DNA from: Moritella sp. PE36
Lineage (GTDB): Bacteria; Pseudomonadota; Gammaproteobacteria; Enterobacterales; Moritellaceae
Reading direction: 5' to 3'
DNA: 64,000 nucleotides
NCBI RefSeq assembly: GCF_000170855.1
Contig: NZ_ABCQ01000002.1
Location: forward strand, 1-64,000
Positions 1-8,361 of this stretch are shown here, piece after piece. The notes under the pieces are model-generated. The model made no database searches and was not told the DNA's origin. It was given only the letters and a program-made list of their open reading frames with translations. Each line of letters starts with the position of its first letter. Within the stretch, counting starts at the first letter, position 1. Made by a program: the position numbers and the translations under genes.

Positions 1-934
1 ATTTGGCTAATGCTTTATCCCAATATGGCGGATGACCTATGGTGTCTTTCAAGAAATTAATGGTCGTTCTCACTCTGGCTGGTAAATGCTTATTGCGTGG
101 ATAGACGGCATAGGCTGGCATCTTTTGATTAGCGCGCCAGTCTGGTAACAGCTGCACCAGTTTACCAGTTTCCAATTCATCGGTGAGCAGATAACTGGCA
201 AGATAACCGATGCCTTTGCCAGCAATCAATGCATCTCTGACCGCTTCAGCGAGGTTGACACGGTAGTTTCCTGAGACACTGATGCTGAATTCTTCATCCC
301 CTCTGGCGAAAGACCAATGATTACAACTACGACTCTTGCTGTGGTAAGTCACGCAATTGTACTGGGTCAGCTCATCCGGATGTTGCGGAGTACCATGAGC
401 CTGCAAATATTCGGGCGCGGCGAGTAACAAGAAGCGAGTATCAGCGATGCGCTGAGCTACATAACCTTCGCTAATATCTTCATAAGTGGTGACCCAGAGA
501 TCGATGTCCTCCGCCAGCATATCAACCTTGTGATCGAACAAGCTGACATCGATAGTGAGTTGTGGATATTTTTTTTGCAGCTTATCCAAAGCCGGGATGA
601 TATGCAATGTGGCAAAAGATCGCGACAGTGCCAGACGAATATGACCTGAAATTTCATCTCGGGTATCAGTCACCAAAGTATCAGCCTCCTGAATAAGGGA
701 AACTATTTGGGCACTGTATTCCGCATAACGCTTGCCCTCTTCAGTCAGGGTTCGAGTTCGGGTGCTGCGATTAATCAGCTGAACACCCAGATCTTCTTCC
801 AAACTATGCAGTTGCTTACTCACATGGGAGACAGACACTTTGAGCATCTCTGCCGCCTTAGTTAGGCTACCGCTAGTAGCCAAGGCATTAAAAAATACGA
901 TCTGATAGGCTCTGTGCTGTAAAAAATCTTTCAT
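1..934 (-). CDS. LysR-family transcriptional regulator (partial at window edge)
   Basis: Minus-strand reading frame from the ATG at 934 down to base 1 with no stop, so about 311 codons are visible and the last few lie outside the window. The N-terminus (MKDFLQHRAYQIVFFNALA...) carries the winged HTH of LysR proteins, with the typical 'SLTKAAEMLKVSVSHVSKQL' helix-turn-helix at about residues 23-42, followed by an effector-binding domain. LysR proteins are normally about 300 residues, so nearly all of it is present. The neighbouring gene (nudC) is on the same strand and ends 90 bp upstream of this start. Target and inducer cannot be told from sequence. Confidence 0.88.
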   Translation of the reverse strand, partial: MKDFLQHRAYQIVFFNALATSGSLTKAAEMLKVSVSHVSKQLHSLEEDLGVQLINRSTRTRTLTEEGKRYAEYSAQIVSLIQEADTLVTDTRDEISGHIRLALSRSFATLHIIPALDKLQKKYPQLTIDVSLFDHKVDMLAEDIDLWVTTYEDISEGYVAQRIADTRFLLLAAPEYLQAHGTPQHPDELTQYNCVTYHSKSRSCNHWSFARGDEEFSISVSGNYRVNLAEAVRDALIAGKGIGYLASYLLTDELETGKLVQLLPDWRANQKMPAYAVYPRNKHLPARVRTTINFLKDTIGHPPYWDKALAK

Positions 935-1023
935 TTATCTGCCTGTATGACATGGAAAAGGCTGTATTTAACGAGGTAATACGCCGTCTTATAACGACGT
1001 AACTAACTGTACGACTACAAAAA

Positions 1024-1956
1024 TTAATCCCCTAGACTAAGCCAGTGAGCAATTAAATAACTCGAAATTGAATCGCCTCTTGGTACTTTAAAGCCGGGAG
1101 CGTCATCACCCCACTCGCCAAACGATTGTATTTCAGCGCGAGAAAACCAGCGGGCATCATCGATTTCATGTTTATCGACCTGAATATCATCACTGCTGGC
1201 ATCGGCAATAAAACCGAGCATGATAGAGGATGGAAATGGCCAAGGCTGTGAGGCTAAGTACTGCACGTTGGTAACGGCAATACCCGACTCTTCTTGTACT
1301 TCTCGGGCAACAGCAGTTTCTAATGTTTCACCGGGATCAACAAAACCTGCCAAGGTCGAGTACACGCCTTCTGGCCATTCGACTTGACGGCCTAACAGAC
1401 AACGCTCAATACCATCTGCAAACAGCTTTCGCACAATCATGATCACCGCAGGATCGGTACGTGGGAATGTTTGATGCTTACAATCTGGATTAGTACATAA
1501 TCGCGCATGTCCCGCAGTCGCGGATTTATTCACCGTGCCACAGCGTCCACAAAAACCATGCGAACGATGCCAAAAACCTAAACCACGCGCCAGTGCCAGT
1601 AGTGAAGCCGATTGGTTATCCAGTATCACCGCGACTTTACGCAGATCGCTAAATTCACCCTCAAGCAAAAATGCCGCCACTAACACGTCATCAACATGGG
1701 TTAAGTCCAACGCAAAATAAGGCGTATTGTCATTATTTTCATCAAGCCCTAAAAATACAGCGTCCTCTAAATTAAGATGCTGGACAGCCTCAAGCGTTAA
1801 AAATAACGGTGCGTTATTCGCTTTATTAAAATAGTTTTGATCTGTGTGGGTTAATACCCAACGGCTATTATTATTCTTTTGAGTTGCTAGCCACTCGGGG
1901 CTTTTACGTTGATTAGATGCACGGTCAAGTAACATCTCACTGTATTTAAGCATCAT
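1024..1956 (-). CDS. nudC: NADH pyrophosphatase NudC (Nudix hydrolase)
   Basis: Hydrolyses NAD(H) to NMN(H) and AMP; in E. coli the same enzyme removes NAD caps from RNA. Visible: a four-cysteine zinc ribbon (CGRC ... CTNPDC), a complete Nudix box (GFVDPGETLETAVAREVQEE, Gx5Ex7REVxEE pattern) and the NudC-specific SQPWPFP motif just after it. The open frame extends to a TTG at 2016, 3 bp past the LysR stop, but an AAGGA sequence sits at the right distance before the ATGs near 1956, so I place the start there (310 residues, longer than the 257 of E. coli because of the N-terminal NUDIX-like domain). It probably shares a transcript with the upstream LysR gene. Confidence 0.9.
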   Translation of the reverse strand: MMLKYSEMLLDRASNQRKSPEWLATQKNNNSRWVLTHTDQNYFNKANNAPLFLTLEAVQHLNLEDAVFLGLDENNDNTPYFALDLTHVDDVLVAAFLLEGEFSDLRKVAVILDNQSASLLALARGLGFWHRSHGFCGRCGTVNKSATAGHARLCTNPDCKHQTFPRTDPAVIMIVRKLFADGIERCLLGRQVEWPEGVYSTLAGFVDPGETLETAVAREVQEESGIAVTNVQYLASQPWPFPSSIMLGFIADASSDDIQVDKHEIDDARWFSRAEIQSFGEWGDDAPGFKVPRGDSISSYLIAHWLSLGD

Positions 1957-2019
1957 TATCATCCTTGCTGTTTTCTTATTTTTTTGTTGGCATGTATTCT
2001 GTTGGTCGTTCGTCAACGC

Positions 2020-2925
2020 TTAACTAAAGTTATCTGCTTGGCGTTGATAAAACTGATAAATGTGTTCGATAAACAACTTCACTTTTAATGGCTGAAGCTT
2101 GGTATACGGGTAAATAGCATAGATACCTAACGACTTAGCTACCTGTTTTGGCAATACTTCAACCAAGGTTCCCGCTTGTAAATCATCGGCCACCAGCACT
2201 TTAGGTACATATATCAGCCCTAAATTAAACAACGCCGCTTTGCGTAATGCCGCAGAGTTATTGGTACTGAAATTACCTGATATTTTTACGCTGTAGTCTG
2301 CTTCACGGCCTTTAAACAACCACTCATTCGCGCCGCTTTCTTGATGACTGTACGCCAAACAATTATATTTTTCTAAATCCTGGGGGCGTTTCGGTGTGCC
2401 GTTGTTAGCTAAATAGGCTGGCGATGCACAGATCACCCATTGCGCTTGTACTAGACGGCGGGCAATGTAGCTCGAATCCTGTAATGCACCAGTACGGATA
2501 GCCAAGTCAAAGTTGTTATCAATTAAATCGACAAAGCTATTGTCCAGATCCATATGCACATGAATATCGGGGTAACTGATACTAAAATCTGCTATCGCTT
2601 CGGCTAGGATTATTTCGCCAGACACAGTCGGTACGGTTAACCGAATAGAGCCGGACAAACTATCCCCTAGCCCATTCATGGCATCAACGGCACCTTGCAC
2701 CGATTGGTATATGGTTCTGGCGTGTTCAAAAAACACTTTACCGGCTTCCGTTAACGTTAACTTACGCGTGGTACGGAAGATCAATTGCACACCCATTTCT
2801 TTTTCTAAACGGGTAATGTGTTTACTCACTACTGACTTAGTTAAACCAACAATATCAGCAGCTTTACTAAAAGAACCTTGTTCGATTAGGTGATAAAAAA
2901 TTAAAAAATCATCGGTACTTCGCAT
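2020..2925 (-). CDS. LysR-family transcriptional regulator, divergent from D-lactate dehydrogenase
   Basis: 301 residues, ATG start, full LysR length. The HTH (GSFSKAADIVGLTKSVVSKH, about residues 17-36) is followed by a LysR substrate-binding domain of the class common in CrgA/DsdC-like groups (DFLIFYHLIEQGSF...; ...SGSIRLTVPT...). It is divergent from the D-lactate dehydrogenase gene at 3090 with a 164-bp shared control region containing a perfect 7-bp inverted repeat. That arrangement is classic for a LysR activator of the neighbouring enzyme gene; this is an inference from position. Downstream, nudC follows within a few bases to about 60 bases depending on its start. Confidence 0.9.
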   Translation of the reverse strand: MRSTDDFLIFYHLIEQGSFSKAADIVGLTKSVVSKHITRLEKEMGVQLIFRTTRKLTLTEAGKVFFEHARTIYQSVQGAVDAMNGLGDSLSGSIRLTVPTVSGEIILAEAIADFSISYPDIHVHMDLDNSFVDLIDNNFDLAIRTGALQDSSYIARRLVQAQWVICASPAYLANNGTPKRPQDLEKYNCLAYSHQESGANEWLFKGREADYSVKISGNFSTNNSAALRKAALFNLGLIYVPKVLVADDLQAGTLVEVLPKQVAKSLGIYAIYPYTKLQPLKVKLFIEHIYQFYQRQADNFS

Positions 2926-2971
2926 TATTGGTCCACTTTATGAAACAGTCATGTGTAATCGGGCTAGTATA

Positions 2972-3002
2972 TCAAACAGTTTAATGACGGTACTATGTTT
3001 GA
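2972..3002. promoter_or_regulatory. Inverted repeat in LysR/D-lactate dehydrogenase divergent promoter
   Basis: TCAAACA (2972-2978) and TGTTTGA (2996-3002) form perfect 7-bp arms separated by 17 bases, midway between the LysR start (2925) and the dehydrogenase start (3090). LysR regulators bind interrupted dyads in such divergent promoters. Assignment to the 2020-2925 regulator is inference. Confidence 0.4.
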
Positions 3003-3089
3003 ACCGCATCATTACAAAATTAAATAAACATAATGTGGCACATTAAAAACAAAATAAAAATAACATCGCCGCATTATTAGGAGCCTGCA

Positions 3090-5942
3090 ATGTCTGACCC
3101 TTACCACATACTGATTAGAAAATTACGCCAGTCCATTGATGAAAAACGTATTATCACCGACCCGACGCTCACTTTCGCTTACGGAACGGATGCCAGTTTC
3201 TATCGCTTAGTGCCAAAGCTGATCTTACAACTGGCTAATTTAGACGAAGTGGTATTGGTCATTAAGACTTGCTATGACATGGCTATCCCCGTGACCTTCC
3301 GCGCAGCAGGCACTAGCTTATCAGGACAAGCCTTGTCAGACTCGGTACTTATCATGCTGACCTCTGATTGGCGCGAACATAAAGTCTTAGACAACGGCAA
3401 ACAGATCTGGCTACAACCGGGTATTATCGGTGCTGACGCCAATAAGATCTTAGCCCCTTATCAACGTAAGATAGGTCCAGATCCAGCCTCGATCAATACC
3501 TGTAAGATCGGTGGTATTGCCGCCAACAATTCCTCGGGAATGTGTTGTGGCACCGCGCAAAACAGTTATCAAACCTTAGCAGGCATGACAGTGGTACTCG
3601 CCGACGGTACCGTACTGAATACCTTAGACAGTTATAGTGTGGCGCAATTTAAAATCAGTCATCACGAGATGCTCGATGATCTGACTAACCTTGCGCAAGC
3701 GTGTAAAGACAATACCCCATTAGCCGATAAGATCCGCCACAAATACCGCCTTAAAAATACCACAGGCTACAGCCTTAATTCGTTAACCGATTACAGCGAC
3801 CCGATTGATGTGTTACAGCATTTGTTTATTGGTTCGGAAGGCACGTTGGGCTTCATCGCGGATGTCACTTACAATACGGTGATCGACCATAGTTTCAAAG
3901 CCACGGGTCTGTATTTATTTGCCGATATTGAGCAAACTTGTTTGGCCGTAAGCGCACTTGCTAATACCAGTGTTGCCGCTGTGGAGTTAATGGATAATCG
4001 CGCCTTAAATTCGGTGGCAGATAGACCGGGGATGCCAGCGTTTATCACTCAACTATCTCAAGGCAACTACCCCACTGAAAAAAATTCCGAAGCCGCGGCA
4101 TTATTAGTTGAGATCCACGCTGAAAATGAAACAGCGTTAAAGCAGCAAGTAGCCGAAATTAGTGCATTGATAAACCAGTTTACCCCAACTGACGCGATTG
4201 AATTTAGTACTGATACCAAGATCTACAACCAGTTATGGGCGATCCGTAAAGAGCTGTTCCCCGCAGTAGGCGCGGTGCGTGAAGTGGGTACCACAGTGAT
4301 CATCGAAGACGTGGCATTTCCTATCGAACAATTAGCCGCGGCAGTACGTGACTTAGAGATCTTGTTAAAAAAATACCATTATGATGAAGCGATCATCTTT
4401 GGCCATGCATTAGCGGGCAACTTACACTTTGTGTTTACCCAAGCATTCGAAACAGAAAAAGAAATCAATCGTTACAGTAGTTTCATGGACGATGTGGCGC
4501 AGTTAGTCGCGGTCGAGTATCAAGGTTCATTAAAAGCCGAACACGGTACTGGCCGTAACATGGCACCGTATGTCGAGCTGGAATGGGGTAGCGAAGGTTA
4601 TGCCTTGATGCAAGAAATCAAACGCATCTTTGATAAGACCGGTATTTTAAACCCCGGCGTGATCTTAAATGATAATAAAAATAGCCACATTACCGATTTA
4701 AAAATCATGCCAGCAGCAGACCCACTGATTGATAAATGTATCGAGTGTGGTTTTTGTGAACCGGTTTGCCCATCACGCGAATTATCGCTAACGCCCCGAC
4801 AACGTAATACCGTATACCGAGAGATCAGCCGCTTACAGCGTAGCCAAGAAGATCCCGCGCGTCTTGCCGAATTAGAGAAATCGTTTAAATATTTAGGCAT
4901 TGATACCTGCGCCGCAACAGGTTTATGTGCAGAGCGCTGCCCAGTGGATATTAATACCGGTGACCTCATTCGCAAGTTACGCCAACAACATTCACCCATC
5001 GCCAATGTTATAGCCCGTTGGAGTAGCGATCACTTTTCTGGGATCACAACGGCAACACAAGCAGGGTTAACTGTCGCGAACGGTATCCACAGTGTATTAG
5101 GCACTAAAGTGATGCGTACTGTGACCAAAGCCACCCGTAAACTCAGTGGCGGAGCTGTACCATTATGGACGCCGAGCATGCCGAAAGCAGCAGGTAAAGT
5201 GAAGCTATTAGCCAGTGATGGTCTGGCGCATAAAAAAGTCGTCTACTTCCCAAGTTGTGCCGCACGTAATATGGGCACTGCAAAGAATACCATGGATAAC
5301 CGCCCACTTGCTGAAGTAACACAAGCGGTATTACAAAAAGCCGGTATTGAAGTGGTTATGCCAAGCAAGTTATCAGAAAAATGCTGTGGTATGCCGTATA
5401 AGAGCAAAGGTTTTGTGGATACCGCCTTGAGTAAATCGGCGCAGTTAGAAGCGGCATTATGGGAAGCATCTGAGCAGGGTAAACTACCAGTATTAATGGA
5501 TACCAGCCCCTGCGCGAGTACCAGTATTGAGATGATGACCAAAGACATCGCGATTTATGAACCGTTCCGCTTTGTGGCTGAGTTCGTGATGCCGCATGTT
5601 GATATAACGCCACAAGCTGAGCCTGTGATGTTGCACATTACCTGTACCTCACGTAAGCAAGGTTTAGCAGATGTAATGGAACAAGTCAGTCGAGCCTGTG
5701 CGCAACAAGTGATTATTCCAGACGACATTCAATGCTGTGGTTTTGCCGGTGATAAAGGCTTTACCATCCCAGAATTAAACGCATCGGCATTGTCTCCATT
5801 AGCACGTCAAGTACCGAGCAATTGCAGTGAGGGTTATTCGAATAGCCGAACATGTGAGATTGGTTTATCAGAGCACAGTGGAATTGAATACCGCTCGATA
5901 TTGTATCTGGTAGATAAAGTGAGCGAAAAGCGTGTTAGCTAA
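3090..5942 (+). CDS. FAD- and Fe-S-containing D-lactate dehydrogenase (Dld-II type)
   Basis: 950 residues. N-terminal half: FAD-binding oxidase of the GlcD/vanillyl-alcohol-oxidase fold (VTFRAAGTSLSGQAL near residue 71, FIGSEGTLGFI near 248). Then two 4Fe-4S motifs (CIECGFCEPVCP near 550 and CAATGLCAERCP near 607) and a GlpC-like C-terminus with two CCG motifs (CCGMPYKSKG, CCGFAGDKG). This order and size match the respiratory D-lactate dehydrogenase Dld-II described in Shewanella, which passes electrons to quinone; other D-2-hydroxyacid dehydrogenases share the architecture, so the substrate is probable rather than certain. Good ribosome site (AGGAG) 7 bases before ATG. A second, diverged copy of its last 13 or so codons lies at 6571-6618. 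Confidence 0.85.
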   Translation: MSDPYHILIRKLRQSIDEKRIITDPTLTFAYGTDASFYRLVPKLILQLANLDEVVLVIKTCYDMAIPVTFRAAGTSLSGQALSDSVLIMLTSDWREHKVLDNGKQIWLQPGIIGADANKILAPYQRKIGPDPASINTCKIGGIAANNSSGMCCGTAQNSYQTLAGMTVVLADGTVLNTLDSYSVAQFKISHHEMLDDLTNLAQACKDNTPLADKIRHKYRLKNTTGYSLNSLTDYSDPIDVLQHLFIGSEGTLGFIADVTYNTVIDHSFKATGLYLFADIEQTCLAVSALANTSVAAVELMDNRALNSVADRPGMPAFITQLSQGNYPTEKNSEAAALLVEIHAENETALKQQVAEISALINQFTPTDAIEFSTDTKIYNQLWAIRKELFPAVGAVREVGTTVIIEDVAFPIEQLAAAVRDLEILLKKYHYDEAIIFGHALAGNLHFVFTQAFETEKEINRYSSFMDDVAQLVAVEYQGSLKAEHGTGRNMAPYVELEWGSEGYALMQEIKRIFDKTGILNPGVILNDNKNSHITDLKIMPAADPLIDKCIECGFCEPVCPSRELSLTPRQRNTVYREISRLQRSQEDPARLAELEKSFKYLGIDTCAATGLCAERCPVDINTGDLIRKLRQQHSPIANVIARWSSDHFSGITTATQAGLTVANGIHSVLGTKVMRTVTKATRKLSGGAVPLWTPSMPKAAGKVKLLASDGLAHKKVVYFPSCAARNMGTAKNTMDNRPLAEVTQAVLQKAGIEVVMPSKLSEKCCGMPYKSKGFVDTALSKSAQLEAALWEASEQGKLPVLMDTSPCASTSIEMMTKDIAIYEPFRFVAEFVMPHVDITPQAEPVMLHITCTSRKQGLADVMEQVSRACAQQVIIPDDIQCCGFAGDKGFTIPELNASALSPLARQVPSNCSEGYSNSRTCEIGLSEHSGIEYRSILYLVDKVSEKRVS

Positions 5943-5959
5943 AAGATAAGTAGTGATTA

Positions 5960-5983
5960 ATAAGCAGGTTGCGGCCTGCTTAT
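5960..5983 (+). terminator. Hairpin after D-lactate dehydrogenase
   Basis: Stem ATAAGCAGG/CCTGCTTAT with a 6-base loop, 18 bp after the dehydrogenase stop. The U-tract is weak (CAATTTG). The identical stem recurs at 6681-6707. Confidence 0.6.
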
Positions 5984-6083
5984 CAATTTGACTGAATGAG
6001 TATACATTTATACTTTTTTAACTCTTTTCTCTCTATGATAATTTTATTATTGATAACTTTCCTTTTCCTGACGTCGAAAAAAT

Positions 6084-6569
6084 ATGGTGCTAAAAATAAA
6101 AAAAATACTCTTAGTATCATCACTCTCCGCAGTGCTTATATCCAGCTCTATCGCTATATATGCTTTAGAATCTATGAATATTGAATACCTTATTTCATAT
6201 GCGGATAATAATGGTAATGGAACTACAGAAAATGATATTCAGCAATTGCAAAACAATACGGGTATTGAATTTATATTGAATGGTTCGAATAATTACAAGT
6301 ATCAGACGGCTGAGATATTTTTAGATAATGGGTTAGATATTAACAGTATAAATCATTCCAGTGACCGTAATATAAACGCGTTACATTCCGCGGTCTTACT
6401 TAAAAATACAGACAATGTCTTATTTTTACTGAAACATGGAATAGACATTAATGCTAAAACTAAAAATGGGTTAACCGCATTAGATTGGGCTATAAAAACA
6501 TATGAAGTTAATCCGACCAAAGAACTCAGTGAAATCATTCAGATATTAGAAACAGCAAGTAACTCGTAG
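6084..6569 (+). CDS. Small exported ankyrin-repeat protein
   Basis: 161 residues. N-terminus has a basic start and a hydrophobic segment (KKILLVSSLSAVLISSSIAIYA) that looks like a signal peptide or membrane anchor. The C-terminal half contains two ankyrin repeats: NALHSAVLLKNTDNVLFLLK with following HGIDINAKTKNG, then LTALDWAIKTYE. Function unknown; ankyrin repeats bind proteins, and periplasmic ankyrin proteins are sometimes partners or immunity-type factors. It is more AT-rich than the genes around it, lacks a clear ribosome site, and sits between two copies of the dehydrogenase 3' end, so it looks acquired. Confidence 0.7.
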   Translation: MVLKIKKILLVSSLSAVLISSSIAIYALESMNIEYLISYADNNGNGTTENDIQQLQNNTGIEFILNGSNNYKYQTAEIFLDNGLDINSINHSSDRNINALHSAVLLKNTDNVLFLLKHGIDINAKTKNGLTALDWAIKTYEVNPTKELSEIIQILETASNS

Positions 6570-6570
6570 T

Positions 6571-6618
6571 TCGCAATTGTATCCAGTAAGTAAAGTGAGC
6601 GAGAAGCCTGCAGTCTAG
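6571..6618 (+). pseudogene. Orphan copy of the D-lactate dehydrogenase C-terminal tail
   Basis: Two bases after the ankyrin stop, the frame from 6571 reads SQLYPVSKVSEKPAV followed by TAG. The intact dehydrogenase ends SILYLVDKVSEKRVS. Nucleotides match at roughly 28 of 34 positions, with a core of TAAAGTGAGCGA shared exactly. No upstream coding part of the dehydrogenase remains, so this is a detached 3' tail rather than a gene. It is followed by the same hairpin stem as the intact gene. Confidence 0.6.
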
Positions 6619-6680
6619 ATAACAGCAATAGATAGACAGTAAGTTATTAGAAATAGTTTGACCCACAGTTCTTAACAAAA

Positions 6681-6707
6681 AATAAGCAGGTCGATGGCCT
6701 GCTTATT
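6681..6707 (-). terminator. Hairpin between ankyrin and CoA-transferase genes
   Basis: Stem AATAAGCAGG/CCTGCTTATT with a 7-base loop. On the minus strand it is followed by a run of U (complement of ACAAAAAAT), so it fits as the terminator for the CoA-transferase gene ending at 6751. The stem is the same as the one at 5960-5983. Confidence 0.65.
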
Positions 6708-6728
6708 CATTTCGTAATACTAAATAAT
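6700..6728. repeat. 29-bp direct repeat, left copy (GNAT 3'-end remnant)
   Basis: These 29 bases match 11690-11718 with one difference. Read on the minus strand they encode YYLVLRNE plus a TAA stop; the right copy is the genuine end of the GNAT gene (DYLVLRNE, TAA). The two copies flank the CoA-transferase/AraC/flavoenzyme block. Confidence 0.65.
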
Positions 6729-6750
6729 AGTCGTTATATATCCAGTCAGA

Positions 6751-8061
6751 TTACTTGCTAAGGCCGACAAAAACCGCTTCTTCGCGCAGTGCGTCACGGA
6801 AATCAGGGTGAGCAATTTGAATTAGCGCTTCTACACGCTGAGGAACAGAAAGACCACGAAGATCAGCGCTGCCGTATTCTGTAGCAATAATCTGAACATC
6901 ATTACGTAGTGTTGTCACAGGGGTACCAGTAGGTAGAGCAACACGGATCGTTGACGTGAGGCCATCTTTACCTTTATGCAGAGAAGCAAGGCAAAGAATA
7001 CTGATCCCCCCTTTTGACATTTGTGCGCCACGGATAAAGTCGACTTGACCGCCAGAACCAGATATTTGATTAAAACCAACACCTTCAGAAGCAACTTGCC
7101 CGGTTAGATCAGCCATGATGCAAGTATTTATCGACACGAAGTTATCATTTTTGGCAATTTCATATGGGTTTACAACTGTCGATACGCAACCCATTTCTAT
7201 TTCTGGGTTGTTGTGAACATAATCTATCAGCTCTTGCGAACCTGCTGTAAACGCTGTAATGATTTTGTTGGGCTTGTAGTTTTTCTTGGCACCACTAACC
7301 GCGCCTGCTTTACACAGTTCCATCATTGACTCAGTAAACATTTCAGTGTGAATACCAAGGTCTTGATGATCTTTTAACGCCATGCCCATCGCATTTGAAA
7401 TCGTACCTATACCGATTTGGATCGTCATACCATTTTTAACATAAGGGATAACGTGTGAAGCGATCGTCTTTTCAAGCTCAGATGGTTCGCCAGCTTTAGG
7501 ACCCGCAACAGGGTGATGACCCTCTGTAATATGCGTCACTTGGTCAACGTGGATCAAGTTATCTTCACCAGCAATATAAGGCTGGTGTTTGTTGATAATG
7601 GCAATGATGGTATCAGCATGCTTCATTGCTTCGTTATTACCGACACCACCACAAGCGCCCATGCTCATGTAACCTTTTTCATTTGGCGGGGTCATCTCTA
7701 CAACCATAACATTGGGTTGAATTTGATTAAATAGCTGCGGGAAATGAGAGAAATGGAAGTTGATCGTTTCAACGTTACCCGTTTTTTGAATTTTACGCTC
7801 AAGTGGCCCCATAAACAGGCTTATATGTTTAAAGCTACTGCGAAACTCGGGTTTCAAAAAACCATATGGATGAGTGATAAGACCCGTATATAACTCACAG
7901 TTTTTAACTTCTTCGACACGTTTTTCTAATTCAAGTAAAAACAGAACCGGAGTAGATAGTAGACCACCAGCCCATACTTTATCTTCTGATTTTATTAGTT
8001 TGGTTGCATCCGTTAGAGAAACAGTTTTACTTTCATAAGTATTTTTCCAAGTTGTCATCAT
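6751..8061 (-). CDS. Acetyl-CoA hydrolase/CoA-transferase family protein
   Basis: 436 residues, full length for the 4-hydroxybutyrate/butyryl-/acetyl-CoA transferase family (AbfT/Cat1/Cat2 relatives). Visible are GIGTISNAMGMAL, the region with the expected catalytic glutamate (HTEMFTESMMELCKAG, near residue 240) and the glycine-rich GSGGQVDFIRGA motif. These cytoplasmic enzymes move CoA between acyl groups through a glutamyl-CoA intermediate. Strong ribosome site (GAGAGG) before the first of two ATGs. Divergent from an AraC regulator and two genes from a 2-enoate-reductase-like flavoenzyme, which suggests a shared acyl-CoA or enoate pathway; the actual substrate is unknown. Confidence 0.85.
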   Translation of the reverse strand: MMTTWKNTYESKTVSLTDATKLIKSEDKVWAGGLLSTPVLFLLELEKRVEEVKNCELYTGLITHPYGFLKPEFRSSFKHISLFMGPLERKIQKTGNVETINFHFSHFPQLFNQIQPNVMVVEMTPPNEKGYMSMGACGGVGNNEAMKHADTIIAIINKHQPYIAGEDNLIHVDQVTHITEGHHPVAGPKAGEPSELEKTIASHVIPYVKNGMTIQIGIGTISNAMGMALKDHQDLGIHTEMFTESMMELCKAGAVSGAKKNYKPNKIITAFTAGSQELIDYVHNNPEIEMGCVSTVVNPYEIAKNDNFVSINTCIMADLTGQVASEGVGFNQISGSGGQVDFIRGAQMSKGGISILCLASLHKGKDGLTSTIRVALPTGTPVTTLRNDVQIIATEYGSADLRGLSVPQRVEALIQIAHPDFRDALREEAVFVGLSK

Positions 8062-8213
8062 AACCTCTCAATAATAGAAAATAAGAACCTATCTGTATTT
8101 AAATTCACTCATAACGTTCCGTTGTTATCAGTTAGGATCTTTTTATTTGCTGCCGCGTAATCCTTGCTCTTTGGCTCTACTATATTGATAAAAGGTCTGA
8201 ATGATTTTGCATT

Positions 8214-8270
8214 TCAGGTCAAGCGTATGACAAAACGGGTCAAGTATTAAAATTGAGACTTGGGTCACAC
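8214..8270. promoter_or_regulatory. Direct repeats upstream of CoA-transferase / AraC gene
   Basis: The 300-bp divergent spacer (8062-8361) contains CAGGTCAAGC at 8215-8224 and CGGGTCAAGT at 8236-8245, 21 bp apart, plus a third GGTCAC at 8263. Direct repeats about two helical turns apart are typical binding sites for AraC-family proteins. Likely the operator of the regulator at 8362. I see no small gene in the rest of the spacer. Confidence 0.45.
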
Positions 8271-8361
8271 ATGTGCCGATGCAGAATAGGACGTCAACGG
8301 TTGTGAAGCGTGCATGATTATATTAGTCTGAATTACAGTTAATTATTCTTGTTTTTGAGTT

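Noticed and set aside
4598-5005. 135-codon frame antisense to the D-lactate dehydrogenase
   Set aside because: Covers the Fe-S motif region of the true gene; shadow frame.
5996-6184. 62-codon hydrophobic frame before the ankyrin gene
   Set aside because: It overlaps the ankyrin start in another frame, has no ribosome site and low-complexity AT-rich content.
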